Shown: positions 1 through 11,282 of the stretch, piece by piece | Position numbering within the stretch: the first letter of the stretch is position 1 | Layout: each line of letters starts with the position of its first letter | Assembly: GCA_025618425.1 (NCBI GenBank) | Contig: CM046845.1 | Coordinates: 8,301,491 to 8,365,490 of the forward strand | Length of the DNA: 64,000 bases | Origin: Heliocidaris tuberculata | Lineage: Eukaryota > Echinodermata > Echinoidea > Camarodonta > Echinometridae | Direction of reading: 5' to 3' | The notes under the pieces: generated by a model | What the model was told of the DNA's origin: nothing | The model's input: the letters and a program-made list of their open reading frames with translations, nothing else | Databases searched by the model: none | Made by a program: the position numbers and the translations under genes

Positions 1-1717
1 TTTAAACATTTTTGGGGGGCATGTTGCATTACAGACAAAATGTCATAAAAAACCTGTCTTTGCAAAAAAAAAAAAAAAAATCATTTATATGGGATTAAGC
101 ACTACTATTGTGATATGGACCACAAGTTAATGGAAAAAGCAGGCGTTTAATCTGCATTACTCATTATCTTTGGGAGGATAATAAATGGTATTGGCTGTAT
201 TATGCCTGAAATGCAACAAATTTTCATCCTTAAATCCAATTTGATATGTGCATTTTATATAGTTACACATTAATTGTAATAAAAATGATACAAAATTGCT
301 GTCAGCTTTTTATTGGTAGGGAATGTCCTAATATTGGAATTCAAGAACATGTTAATTGAATAATTTATTCTGTATCTCTATTACATGATTGAATTGACTT
401 ATAGAATAACCTGCTCTGTTATACATCTATTGTTTTACAAAATAAATATTACATATAATGTTATGTTAGGTCTTATCTGTTTCTACATTTATCAAAGTAT
501 TTGATGATTTTTAAACATGCATCCCATTTGCAATTGATATTTGTATGCATGTAATGGAATTTCATCACAAAATATGTAATTTAATCTCCATAATTACATG
601 GACATGGGAATAACCAACACTTGAAGAATGATTGGCTTTTGATTATTTTAGATTATTTTTTCTGTAGCATTGCCATGTAGGTATTAACCTGAGAAACAAA
701 CTTACAAACTGGTAAATGTTCATGTATTTCTATTGCCAATTGATTGTGATTGTGAGTTATTACATTTTCAGAAGGAGAATTGCAATTGATGGTTGGGGGC
801 ATTAAAACAATTTACGAGGAGTTAATTGCTCTTTGTTTTGATCAGATACACAGATACATGTGAACAATATGACCTTTTCCAACATTTTAATCACAAATAG
901 TAATCGATAATGTCTATACAGGACAAGCATGTTAGATAATAAGGTTGTTGCCCTTGTAATACATCAGTTTATTATTGTTCACTCAATTTTTATCATGTTC
1001 AAGTTTGTATTAATATGTAAATATTTACATCTGTTATTGAGGATTATTTTGTAATAAATGTATTATGTAACCACCTAATGTTTGATGCCTATTAATATCT
1101 TTATATGAGGAATATATTCATTCTTAGAACAACGGCATATTGTGACATGATTTGTATCTCATGATTAGGCATAAACAGTCATATAGAAAGATAATAATAT
1201 CATAAACATATATTTCTTTTAAATTAGGAGTCTCGACATGGTCGGTCACTCTTCTGAGGAGATAGTGAGGGTTACTCGGATAAAGATGAAAAGATATGTA
1301 ACTGATAACATATCAATGGCATGTAGACACAGTCTTTTTCAATGTACAAATTCCGTTTGGGGCATTTTGTCAAGTAAACCTTTATAAATTAAAATATAAA
1401 AGCACAGAACGTAGGCTTGAAGTAGTCTGAATAACGGGTAAGAATGATGTGTCTCCATGTACATCCCTACATTGGATGAAGTTTATTTACCCTTGGGTCT
1501 TAACAACACAGTTATTCATACCCTTACCAAGTTTTTAAATTTTTAAAAATTTTGTTTTGTGACAAATTTGTCATGATTTATGTTACTTGGGCATGCTACA
1601 AATCAATTGTTAAAATAATTACACAAGACAATTTAACCAATCTAATGATTCAGAGGTAATTTATTCACTTTTTTTTAAAAAGATGGCTTGTCCATAATTT
1701 TTCATACCCTTTCTTAA
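1..1717. other. AT-rich stretch, no gene recognised
   Basis: No open frame of note and no resemblance to a known family. It lies upstream of the first recognisable SAMHD1-like exon, so it is probably intron of that gene. A plausible AG acceptor and GT donor bracket about 75 bases near 1,229-1,300, but the frame matches nothing I recognise. Confidence 0.4.
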
Positions 1718-2000
1718 ATAGGGGGTCCTCTCGCTATTCATAAAGACTGCTATTCATAGAAAACCGCTATTCATTTAACACACGTTCTGAATAGCGGTCT
1801 TTATGAATAGTTATGAATAGTGGTCCTTATGAACGGAAGTCCTTATGAATGGCGAGGTAATTTGTCTATGGTTTGCTCGCTATGTAGAAGGACCGCTATT
1901 CATACAAAACCGCTATTCATTTAGTCACGCGTTACGATTAGCGGTCCTTATGAATAAGTGGTCCTTATGAATAGCGGTCCTTATGACTAGCAAAGTTACC
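1718..2000. repeat. Clustered GCTATTCATA direct and inverted repeats
   Basis: The motif GACCGCTATTCATA and its complement TATGAATAGCGGTC occur about ten times within 280 bases in both orientations, forming several potential hairpins. Two larger blocks (about 1,729-1,860 and 1,889-1,990) look like copies of each other. This may be a small foldback element; ends and target duplication are not clear. Confidence 0.6.
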
Positions 2001-2346
2001 CCTTAAATAGTTGCAAAACATGTACAGAATCTTAGGAATGTCTGACACATGTGTATTTTCATAAAAATATGCCTCAATGCCATGCCTTGACCAGGGTAAG
2101 AATATTGCTAGAAATGCCAGGAAATTAATATAGTAGCATTTCCATTGTTATGCAAATGAGGTGAAACCACAATTATTGTTTGCCTCAAGCTAACAATTAA
2201 AAGTATTCAACCAGTGCCCAAATTCTACTAGTCCACCTTTCATTCTTAAGAAAAACACGAAAGACTTAAAAACTACAAGGGGTATGAATAATAATAATTA
2301 CAGTAACATGTACATATAATTTGAAACCATAAATAGGGGCACATCG

Positions 2347-2406
2347 TGTGTGTGTGTGTGTGTGTGTGTGTGAAGGAGAGAGAGAGAGAGGGGGGGGGGG
2401 GGGAGA
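2347..2406. repeat. Compound microsatellite (GT)n(GA)n(G)n
   Basis: A run of GT dinucleotides is followed by GA dinucleotides and then about 14 consecutive G. Confidence 0.95.
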
Positions 2407-2639
2407 GATGAACGAACTTGCGAGTAAAATGAAAAGTGATGTATCCCCATTATTTTCATGTAAGGAAATACTTTTCGGACGAAACTATCCACAATGATTT
2501 TTTTTTTAAATTTGAACTAGAATAAACATTTTTTTAAATGTAAATAATATTTACTGAAAAAAATGTGATAAATTATTCATTTTCAAACTAATTGTCATAA
2601 GTGTTAGGATACAAATATTGACTGCTTAGAGAGGCAATA

Positions 2640-2792
2640 GTTACAAGTAGTGCCCTCGTAGTAGTAATAATACTACTAGTAGAAAAGAAGAAATGGTATA
2701 GGTAACAAGAGTAGTAATAGTAGTAAATGTCTTAGTAGTACTAATAGTAGCAGTAGTTGTTGAAGTAGTAGTGGTAGATAGTAGCAGTCATG

Positions 2793-2870
<78 letters not shown>

Positions 2871-2932
2871 CCATTAGTAGTATGTAGTATAGTAGTAGTA
2901 GTAGTAGTAGTAGCAGTAGTAGTAGCAGAAGT
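2640..2932. repeat. GTA/TAG trinucleotide repeat tract
   Basis: Nearly pure GTA repeats run from about 2,790 to 2,870 with degenerate flanks on both sides. Poly-Val and poly-Thr frames across this tract are artefacts of the repeat, not genes. Confidence 0.95.
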
Positions 2933-3214
2933 GATAAAAATATCCGACATTTATACTGACAGTCTTTTTAATTACCCTTTTAATACTTAGTCATGTAGAG
3001 ACAAGGGGTGTAATATTACAGGTCCTACATGACTGTATTTACCTCTCTAATTTTTTATATATAAAACCAGATTTGAACACTCAATAGGGTAAGCCCCTCA
3101 TTCACGTTTTCATAATCATGACGTCATTATAAATAGTAAGCACGTTATTTTTTAGGTTGGGTTGACGTTGTAAATATCTTTTGTTCAAGCCATGTCCTTT
3201 TGCCCATCCCTTGG

Positions 3215-3812
3215 GTAAATAAGTTTTCAGGGTTTGAAATGCGAAAATTTTCTACTGCTCGGTCGCTTTGCTTTCTCGCATATATTTGCTCCAGGATCTT
3301 TTAATTTCGCGCCCCAGTATAGGATATAGTTTATAAACAGCGAGTTTAAATGGTTAAAAATTTTAAAAATAAAAGTAATCCTCTTTGCTTTGCTTGCTAT
3401 TATTTCAGTTTCATATAAAGTGTATAAAATTGGCAAAGCTTCAGCAATTGAAAGAAATCTCAGCTTTTGGTTGCCTTGCTAAATTCCTTGACTATATTTC
3501 TCAAGAGTTTTTGTTAATTTTGCACCCCAATTAAGAAGGAAGCGAATAGAAAACTGTTTATCAATGTTCAAAATTCGACCTTCTACCTCTCGATGGCAGT
3601 GCTCAATTGCAATTATCCTGGGTAAAATGCATAAGAAATTGCATTTGGGGGTCAAAGATGCAAAGAATTTAACGCTCGGTCGCTTTGCTCCCTTGCTTGT
3701 ACGATAACGTACATAAGTTTGGGCAGGTGGGCAGGGGGCCGGAAGGGAGGGGGGGGGGGGATGCAACTTCATTGTTTGCCCAGGCCGGGAGCCATAATCC
3801 CTAGATACGCCA
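3215..3812 (-). mobile_element. Degraded DNA-transposon copy ending in CAGTGGCGTATCTAGG
   Basis: Read on the - strand, the copy begins at 3,812 with CAGTGGCGTATCTAGGGATT, passes a poly-C run, then the phrase GGGAGCAAAGCGACCGAGC, and fades near 3,215. The same order of motifs is seen on the + strand at 30,583-30,860, so both are copies of one family. A terminus starting CAGTGGCG is typical of hAT-like elements. No second terminus or target duplication is seen here. Confidence 0.6.
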
Positions 3813-4097
3813 CTGCCTAGGACAACGAAACACAGACATCGGTAACTGACATAATGGTCTAATGCCACTCAGTCCAATTTGTCATAATTATGGTTTAGAA
3901 TCATTGGGTCTAAAATCAGTACGTCCATCAACACTTAATCCGAACATCCATTTTGGTCTAATATCCATTTTATCCAATTACAAATGAGTCTATAACCAAG
4001 TCATCCAAGAACCATTTGGTCTACTTATCATTTGGTCTATGCCAATTTGTCGAAATTTCTTTAGGTTAGGGTTGAATTTCGATTTTGAGATTTTTAA

Positions 4098-4594
4098 AGG
4101 GGAAGTTTACCCTGAAGATTACTTGAGTTTAAAAAATGCAAAAAAATAAAGAAAAATATTGGCGAAGGTTTGATGAAAATCGGTCAAATAATAAAAGAGT
4201 TATGAGTATTTAAAGTTTTGGATTCGTGACGTCACATGCGAGCAGCTGCCCATTGGTCATGTAATAAATATTCCATATATTCGCTTTTTTTTTTATGTTC
4301 CACGATAAATTAATATTGTTTCTTTTCAGAATCTAGTATTGAATAACATTTCTGACAATATATCAAATGCACAGACGAAAATATTCTAAATTTTTTGAGA
4401 AAACTGTATTTTATGGAATATTTATCACATTACATAATGGAGGAGCTGCTCGCATGTGACGTCACAAAATCAAAACTTCAAAAGTCCATAACTCCGTTAT
4501 TCTTTAACGGATTTTGTCCAAACTTTCGCCAATATTTTTCTTTATTTTTTCTGCATTTTTTAAACTCAAGTAATCTTCAGGGTGAACTTTCCCT
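4098..4594. mobile_element. TTAA-flanked MITE with long terminal inverted repeats
   Basis: The ends are AGGGGAAGTTTACCCTGAAG on the left and its near-complement on the right. The inverted arms extend about 170 bases each, meeting around a TGACGTCACATGCGAGCAGC block and its complement. TTAA lies immediately outside both ends (4,094-4,097 and 4,595-4,598). TTAA targets are used by piggyBac and Kolobok transposases, so a non-autonomous element of one of these groups is inferred. Relatives occur at 27,061, 60,178 and 61,331. Confidence 0.85.
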
Positions 4595-5022
4595 TTAAGT
4601 GTTAGGGTTAGAGTTATAGGTATGTTGTTTGGTCGAGGGTTGAAGGAAGGGATTCGGTTAGTGTAGGAAATTGACTGCCGCGCAATTGTCGCTGTCCAGA
4701 GCATTGTGTCGTAGAACAATCAGCAAAATTGAGCCTGATGATTGATATTAGGATGATAGTCTGCTATGTAACAACCATCGGCGTAAATATGCAGGAAATT
4801 CTTTTCATCAGAGGGGGACGTAACAATAGGTCGTCCCCGGCCCGGCCCCCCCCCCCCCCCCCCGATGAATAGAATTGCGTAACAAAACTCCGCCACTGGT
4901 AACAACTATCACCTGATGATAAAACATCTACATTAAAACAAAGTTAAACCAGAGAGGTGGAAGAGAGACTCTTCCACCTCCCTGGTTAAACTGACATCAG
5001 TAATTTTTCATTTATTACGCAG

Positions 5023-5207
5023 TGTTAGCCACTTTGCGGGTAAGCTGGCTCGTATGCTCAAAACAGAATGATCCTAAAACTGATATCCAGAAAAACGAGG
5101 TCATCTGTGTGGAGATCGCTGGCCTCTGTCACGACCTTGGACATGGTCCATTCTTTCACGCCTTCGAAGACATCATACCACCAGACAAGGATGGCAAGAA
5201 ATGGACT
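5023..5207 (+). CDS. SAMHD1-like exon: HD metal-binding motif
   Basis: An exon of a SAMHD1-type dNTP triphosphohydrolase, an enzyme family that removes triphosphate from dNTPs and restricts retroviruses in vertebrates. The frame reads VSHFAGKLARMLKQND then VICVEIAGLCHDLGHGPF, aligning with human residues from about 170 to 232. It contains the HD pair (human H206, D207) and H210; human D218 is E here. The acceptor is ttattacgcag and the donor ACT|GTAAGT; the first base completes a split codon. The exon carrying the preceding HxxxH part (human H167) was not found in the window and is presumably upstream of it. The family call is strong; whether the gene is functional is doubtful because of damage in later exons. 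Confidence 0.9.
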
Positions 5208-5573
5208 GTAAGTTCATGTGACCAAGGGATATTACAGGAAAAATTCCCTACTGTATTTCGTATTATTCATCCGTTCACTATGCACTATAATCACCCCCTG
5301 CCAACTACTTAAAGTAAAAGATTCCTACGTTGCTTGGGATCTGGATTTTTCAAAATCATGCATTTTGATTATTGATGGATGCTGAATTGAAGAAATTGAA
5401 ACGGGGGTGGGGTCAATATATTTCTAGGGTCTTGCCAATCGGAGATATGAGAAATGCCCCAAATGACAAGAAAACGAGCGGGGTGGTAAATGTAAATTGG
5501 TAGGTTTTTTAACCAGTTATATTAACAAACGAATCCATGTGACATATTTGTTTTGGTTTTTTTTTTTTTGCAG

Positions 5574-5747
5574 AACAAGGAGCAATCGGTCATGATGTTT
5601 GAATACCTGATCGAACATAACAACCTGAAGAATAAGCTAAAGAATGAATACAGCATCTTACAGCCAGAGCTCGATTTCATCTGTGAACTCATCCTAGGCC
5701 ATCCTAGAAAGAAAGGCGCTAAATTGCTAATGACTACCAGAGAGAAC
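5574..5747 (+). CDS. SAMHD1-like exon following the HD motif
   Basis: Acceptor ttttttttttgcag. The frame continues NKEQSVMMFEYLIEHNN, matching human THEQGSVMMFEHLINSN. At the position of catalytic human H233 there is N. The expected Q-I-V-G stretch appears as CELILGHPRKKG. The 3' end is uncertain. A donor at AAC|GTCGGA (weak) gives phase 0 and joins well to the exon at 19,384 (E-N-H-C-Y-L-H-Q-I-V against human E-N-K-S-F-L-Y-E-I-V). Without splicing there, the frame runs to a stop at 5,766 (RSF-stop) that also resembles the family (NKSF), suggesting the native exon end is damaged. Confidence 0.85.
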
Positions 5748-5767
5748 GTCGGATCCAGGAGTTTCTG

Positions 5768-6309
5768 ACCGGGGGATGGGAACATGTCTTTAAAAAGTGC
5801 TGAGAAGAAGAAGAAGAAGAAGAATGAATTAAAGTTCTTATTTTTCTCCTCCTCCTTTCGTCTTCTTTTTCTCAGACTCATCCTCCTTTCTTCTTCCAAT
5901 TCTTCTGCTTCTTCTCCTTCTTCTTCATGGATCTAGGCTCGAGAGTCTACTCTTGAGTCTAACATGTCATTTAGATCTTGATGTAGATCTAACTCGGCTT
6001 AGATCTACATTTTATTTTATTTTTCTTTCTTTCTTCTTCCTCTTTTTCTTTTCCTCATTTGCCTCCTTGTAATTTCCACACATGCTCAGCCCAGGAGGAA
6101 TTCCTGGAACTATTCATGGAGATCTAGATCTATGTCAATATTTTTTAGTTAACGTTAGATCCAACAGTTCGACCTAACTTTGATCTAGTCTATTATTTAA
6201 CTTAGGCTAGATCCAATAATAATATAGATCTAGTAAAAAGGTAGAATAGATGATCTAGATCGAGATCTAGATTCTATAACCGTGTTTAGAAACTTTAGTT
6301 GGAGAGTCT
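5768..6309. other. Intron: purine/pyrimidine tracts and AGATCT-rich DNA
   Basis: A GAAGAA run at 5,803-5,823 is followed by CTT/CTCC-rich DNA to about 6,060, then by DNA with many AGATCTAGATC-type palindromes to 6,300. No gene is seen. Confidence 0.7.
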
Positions 6310-6384
6310 ATTGTAGTCCCGACCCCTGGGTACCCGGGGATGGCCGGGACTTGCATCGCAGTTGCAGTTTTCGGATGTTACATC

Positions 6385-6635
6385 ACCCGGCCAAGTCCCG
6401 GCCAAGTCTCCGACAGGTCGGGCAATATTTGCGCGGAAATCCCCCGCCAAGTCCCCGACAGGCCGGGCAAAATTGAAGTAGAAATCTCCGGCCAAGTCCC
6501 CGACAGGCCGGGCAATATTTGCACAGAAATCCCCGGCTAAGTCCCCGACAGGCCGGGCAGTATTTGCATAGAAATCCCCGGCCAAGTCCCCGACAGGCCG
6601 GGCAGTATTTGCGTAGAAATTCTCCGGCAAGTCCC
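6385..6635. repeat. GC-rich ~59-bp tandem repeats in left arm
   Basis: About four to five copies of a unit containing AAGTCCCCGACAGGCCGGGC followed by an AT-richer spacer. They sit just inside the left terminus of the 6,310-9,396 element. Frames through the array produce false repetitive peptides. Confidence 0.9.
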
Positions 6636-9054
6636 GACCCTCGATAGCGGGGCATTGCTTTGCAACCACCAGCAATCCTGCTATCGAGGGTCGGGACTTG
6701 TGCCTGGATTTTTAAAGGCCAGTATCGAAGCGAACCCGACAATAATCATGATATTTCATTTACCGAATGTTATCAGGCATTCTGCACTTTATCTACCATG
6801 CATTTTAATTTATCGTCATTCCGCCACGTAGCTCGGATCGATTTTAGACTAAGATTGCTGTGCAATTCCTGGCATAGACATAGCATGGTGGTGTGACAAA
6901 ATATTGTGCACAAGGTAATAATAAATATCTCTAAAACTAGAAAATATTTCGAAAATCCAATAGCACCAATGGATAGAGGAACCTAAAATAATCAGATACG
7001 ATATTTTCTTTCAAAATGGGTGAGTATAAAACAAGAAAATACGATAAATCGGTAAATTTTCCTACTTTTTGCGAACGGTTTCCGAAAAATATGAAGCTAC
7101 GGACAAGGGTCTAACGTCATGTACAGTAGGCCTACCATATTATTGCATGATAATTTGCCTTGCAAATGATGCAATTAACTTGCATTTGGAGGATTGTTAT
7201 GTTGGATTAATTAGATTCAATCTCACGTGCGTGAAATTAGGTATCCTTGTTTACATGACCCTTTTTCAGTTCCATGCGCGATCCAACATCAAATCTTGAG
7301 ATCGCGATATCTCTAAAATTCTTTGTCAATCAGTTTCCTTCTTGGACTTTTATTTGAAGACTAAAATTTCGCTTTCTATTTGGTATATATTGTTTTGAAT
7401 ACATGACTGTAGAATATAAGAAATTGCTTATCGAATGTCACTTTCCTATCAATTTTTAAAATGTGCGCGAAACGAAATATAGTCACCCAATCATATTGTT
7501 ATTTTCCGTAAATTGTAACTGTCAAAAACAGCCAGGAGGGGGAGTACTCAGATTTGGTTCTGACGGGGGTGTACTGCTGAAGCCGAGAGTTTGGGCCAGC
7601 CAATTAACCCCCCCCCCCCCTTCCCGGCCAGGCAAACTGATGCAAATTTCCTGAAGTGATTAAATAAAATCCGTTTCTGAGACACACGCACATGAAAGAT
7701 GTGCCTCTGCTCCCTCTACTCCTGGCCAGAGGCACAGCGTTCATCGTTCATCGTTCATAAATGTATTCATTTTTTATATCAATATTTAGCCAGGGTAGCC
7801 CGTCCAATAATATGCTGTTCTCCCAATCCACAGGGCATTGGGAAATATTAAAATCAAAATAAACAAATGGTATAAAAAACATATGGACAAAACAGAATTA
7901 AAAAAAAAAAATACACTTATCAAATAGTGTTTGAAATGGGGGGGGGGGGGGGACTCCCGTGTCCATAAGAGAATCACAGAAAAGGAAAGGAAAAATTAAT
8001 GAAAACAGCTGGTAAAAACAAAAACAACAGAACAAATTATTCCACAGATCAGATCCATCAAACATGACTCTGTCCAAAGTAATCCAAGGTGAGTTTTACA
8101 TGTTGCGTCTAGACTTTCACTGGACAGAATTTTCAATATTTTGTTTTATAAATTCTGTTGAGAACTTGAGACGTGGAACTCCATGACACAATAGTCAGAG
8201 CAAAATTGTATATCAGAAATACGATTTTTGCATCTGAAAACTTTTTAAATGGTTGTTTATATCATACCATGATTAATCTGTGGTAGCCGGGGTGGTAGCT
8301 ACCGTTGACCCGGGCTCATTATTTCAGTTATGATGGGATGGCCATATTTCGCGGCACATTTTAAAAATATCATTGCCAGGAAATTAGAAATTTCGATGCA
8401 CAATTTCTCATATTCTACAGAACTTATTCAAAACGTTATTTATTCAAATGTGTCCGAGAAAGAATTGACCGACAAAGAATATTTTGAAGATAGCCTATAT
8501 ACATGTATCGTGATCTCAAAATTCGATGTCGGATCGCAACGCGCATGGTTATATGGAACTGAAGTTTGCATCTAATTAATCCAATGTAACAATCCATGAA
8601 AGGTAAGTTAATTGCATCATTTGCAAGGCAAATTATTATACAGTCATGTGGTATCCCGTTTTACTATTCACAAGTTTGATGACATCTCTCAAAATGAAGA
8701 TTTCTAGACCCCTGTCGGTAGCTTCATTTCGGAAACAAACGTAGGCCTAAAAGGTAGCAAAATTTGCCGATTTTTTGTCAATATCTTCATTATTGCTCAC
8801 CCAAATTAAAAGAAAATTTCATTTCTAAGTAAATTTAGGTTCCTCTATCAAGTGCCGCTATCAGATTTTCGATTTTTTTTTTTTTTTTTAATTATTTTTG
8901 AGATACTGCCCTGTGCGCCAACTATAGTCACGCGAAATATGGTCACACTGTCACAGTACTGGAAATGCTACTGCAAGTCACGGTCAGCTCCCAAGCAAAA
9001 TCCGGCTCAATCCCGGCCAAACTTCCCGCCCCAAATCCCTGCCATTTAGCTAGA

Positions 9055-9335
9055 GTGAATTTCCCCCGACAAGCCCCGGTATATTCTCGGCCCACCCGGG
9101 CCAAATAGGTGAATTTCCCCCAACAAACTACGGTATATTCCCCACCCACCCGGGCAAAATAAGGGAATTTCCTCCGACAAGCCCCGGTATATTCCCGACC
9201 CACCCGGACAAAATAAATGAATTCCCCCGACAACACCCCGGTATATTCCCGACCCACCTGGGCAAAATAAGTGAATTTCCCCCGACAAACCCCGGTCTAT
9301 TCCCGACCCACCCGGGCGAGAAAAATGCTGAAATC
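9055..9335. repeat. GC-rich ~59-bp tandem repeats in right arm
   Basis: Five copies of a unit with CCCGACAA, CCCCGGTATATTC and CGACCCACCCGGGC. They are in the mirror position to the left-arm array, but the unit sequence differs, so the two arrays have turned over independently. Confidence 0.9.
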
Positions 9336-9396
9336 CCCGGCCAGCTTGGTTGCAAGTCCCGGCCATCCCCGGGTACCCAGGGGTCGGGACTACAAT

Positions 9397-10157
9397 TGAC
9401 AAGTGCATTAGACCATGATCATGGTTAGACCTAGTAACGTTAAGTCTGGTCTGGACTGAGTAAACCAACTAACTGTTAAGTCTGATGATGAATAGATCAT
9501 ACCCCCACTAACAATGGATAATTATGCCTGTTTACGCCCGTATTCATTCCTGAATTGAATTCCTACTTATTTTTAAATATAGATCTATATTCTAACTGTA
9601 CATCCAACAACAGAATAAATCATATTCTAGAGAAATGTTAGAAAAGGGTAAACTTCTACACAAGATCCGTTTTAACAAAAGATTATATCTGTTAGGTCTA
9701 GTCTAATTCGACCTAATCTAAATCTTTCTAATTGGTAGACCTGTTTATATGTTGTTAGCTTTAACAACTTAAGTTGGATTTATAATTTTGTGTTTAGCCA
9801 TTTTTTATTTTATTCATTTAGATCTAAGGACATATTTATTTCTCTATCAACAAACATTTACATTGGGTATTTTTAAAATTACTTTTAGACCATCTAAAAT
9901 TTTGCCTGTATTTATTGAGGGGGGGGGGGGGCGGCGGCTCAATAATTTACAGTTACAGTTTCTATCCAAATATCAAAGTGTACATTTAGGGAAAAGATAC
10001 AGACTGAGTCAATCTCTCTTATACAAACTAAACTAAGTTCAATTTTAGTTCGCCATTAAATACCTCAGCTTTTGCAACCTAAAAATGAGCATGTGATGAT
10101 AGACCTCAGACTATAATAAAACCTAAAATGTATTGTGGTTTAAATTTCAGGTACAAG
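9397..10157. other. Intron, no gene recognised
   Basis: AT-rich DNA with a poly-G run at 9,920-9,931 and scattered TCTAGTCTAA motifs. No coding signal. Confidence 0.6.
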
Positions 10158-10435
10158 CAGGGGCGGCGCCAGGGTATTTTGATAGGAGGGGCAAGACGAC
10201 CTAAAGATGACGTCGTATTTGTTCTCCATTAAATAACAGGGGTAATATAGAGTTATATGTTTAAGACCTCTCTTTTTATAATACTCCTCTTTCTTCTTTC
10301 TTCCCTGTTCTTCCCTTTTCTTCCTCCTTTTCTTCTTTTTTTCTTCTTTTTTTTTTCTTTTTCCACTACTTGAAAAATCATAGGGGGGGGGGGGGGGCGG
10401 TCGCCCCCTCTGCCCCCCCTGTAGCGCCGCCCCTG
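10158..10435. mobile_element. hAT-type MITE with 8-bp target duplication
   Basis: The termini CAGGGGCGGCGCCAGGG and CTGTAGCGCCGCCCCTG form an inverted pair. GGTACAAG lies directly outside both ends (10,150-10,157 and 10,436-10,443), a perfect 8-bp duplication as made by hAT transposases. The interior is pyrimidine-rich (TTCTTCC) with a 16-G run and has no coding capacity. Confidence 0.92.
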
Positions 10436-10443
10436 GGTACAAG

Positions 10444-11282
10444 TGCTGCATAAGGATGACTAACTTGGCTTTCAAGATTGGACAAAGGGGGGCTACTTAC
10501 TCGAAAAAGACCTGATACAACAAGTGTCCAGAAGGTGTAGTAACTGCATAACATTTGAGGCCATCACATGTATCATCTATATTACAGGTGAGATTAGATA
10601 TTAGCTTTAAAAACTGCCCTTTCTTGGGAATACCGTTATACACAACTAACTTGACTAACTTGACTAACTTGTTTTACAGTAAAACAAAATATGTTGGGAA
10701 CGATTGTCGTAGTCATGCTAGTATCAAGTAGACTTCATTCAATACATTTGATTTGATTTTTTTTAAAATTATTATTATTATTATTTTTATTATTACTATT
10801 ATTATTTTTTTTTTTCGGGGGGGGGGGGGATTTGGTAAATCGGAGGGGACAAGAACTGTTCTTGCGACTGCCCCCCCCCCTCTTCTGTAACATTGTCCCT
10901 GTCTTCCCTGATCATATCTATACACTTTTGCTTCATGATGTCATTGCAAATTCAGATATTGTTTATTCGCCACTATACAGTAAGATACGACTATGTTTTT
11001 TCTTCCAGATTCAATATAAATCAACTTTCAAATCATAGACACTTTGTAATAGTTTATACATGTGTGTATAGCAAGACCTTTTCATTATTTTCTCTCCAGA
11101 TTGATGAGGCATTGGCACTGACAGGGAGGACCCTGAAGAATCTCCCAGACATTGGCAGTCACAGACGATGAATGTAAAGAATTAAGAAAAAGGCAAAGAT
11201 ATATCAATATGAGGGGGGTATTGAAAATAAAAGTATGATGAAGAGAATAGTCCATTCTGTGCTACTCATCCTTACGACAGAA
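10444..11282. other. Intron, no confident gene
   Basis: Contains ACTTGACTA repeats near 10,645, an ATT/TTA tract with poly-G at 10,760-10,830, and a good pyrimidine tract and AG at 11,080-11,100 followed by a short frame ending at 11,172. That frame has no family match and no usable donor in phase, so it is not called as an exon. Confidence 0.5.

Larger units (their letters stand above)
6310..9396. mobile_element. 3.1-kb element with ~1.1-kb inverted arms
   Basis: The left end reads ATTGTAGTCCCGACCCCTGG and the right end is its complement. Matching continues inward through most of 6,310-7,490 against 8,330-9,396: for example the blocks around 7,068-7,330 pair with 8,450-8,770, and 7,365-7,490 pair with 8,330-8,455. 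The centre (7,490-8,330) is unpaired and includes poly-C and poly-G runs. Each arm carries a terminal array of GC-rich tandem units. No transposase frame is visible, so it is non-autonomous or foldback-like. A target duplication is not evident. Confidence 0.85.

Noticed and set aside
1229..1300. Possible exon (LDMVGHSSEEIVRVTRIKM)
   Set aside because: Splice-like borders exist, but there is no family resemblance; too short to support.
2298..2492. CRISPR-like or satellite array
   Set aside because: Only dinucleotide microsatellites are present; there are no spacer-repeat arrays anywhere in the window, and the DNA is eukaryotic.
2741..2990. Poly-Val and poly-Thr open frames
   Set aside because: Direct translation of a GTA/TAC microsatellite.
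6295..6742. Repetitive open frames with ARPVGDLAGDF-type units
   Set aside because: They follow a non-coding 59-base tandem repeat in a transposon arm; several frames on both strands are open equally.
8943..9468. Repetitive Gly-rich frames on the - strand
   Set aside because: Same reason: terminal tandem array of the inverted-repeat element.
11101..11172. Short frame after a good acceptor (DEALALTGRTLKNLPDIG)
   Set aside because: It ends in a stop before any donor, cannot be joined in phase to the SAMHD1-like exons, and matches no known part of the family.
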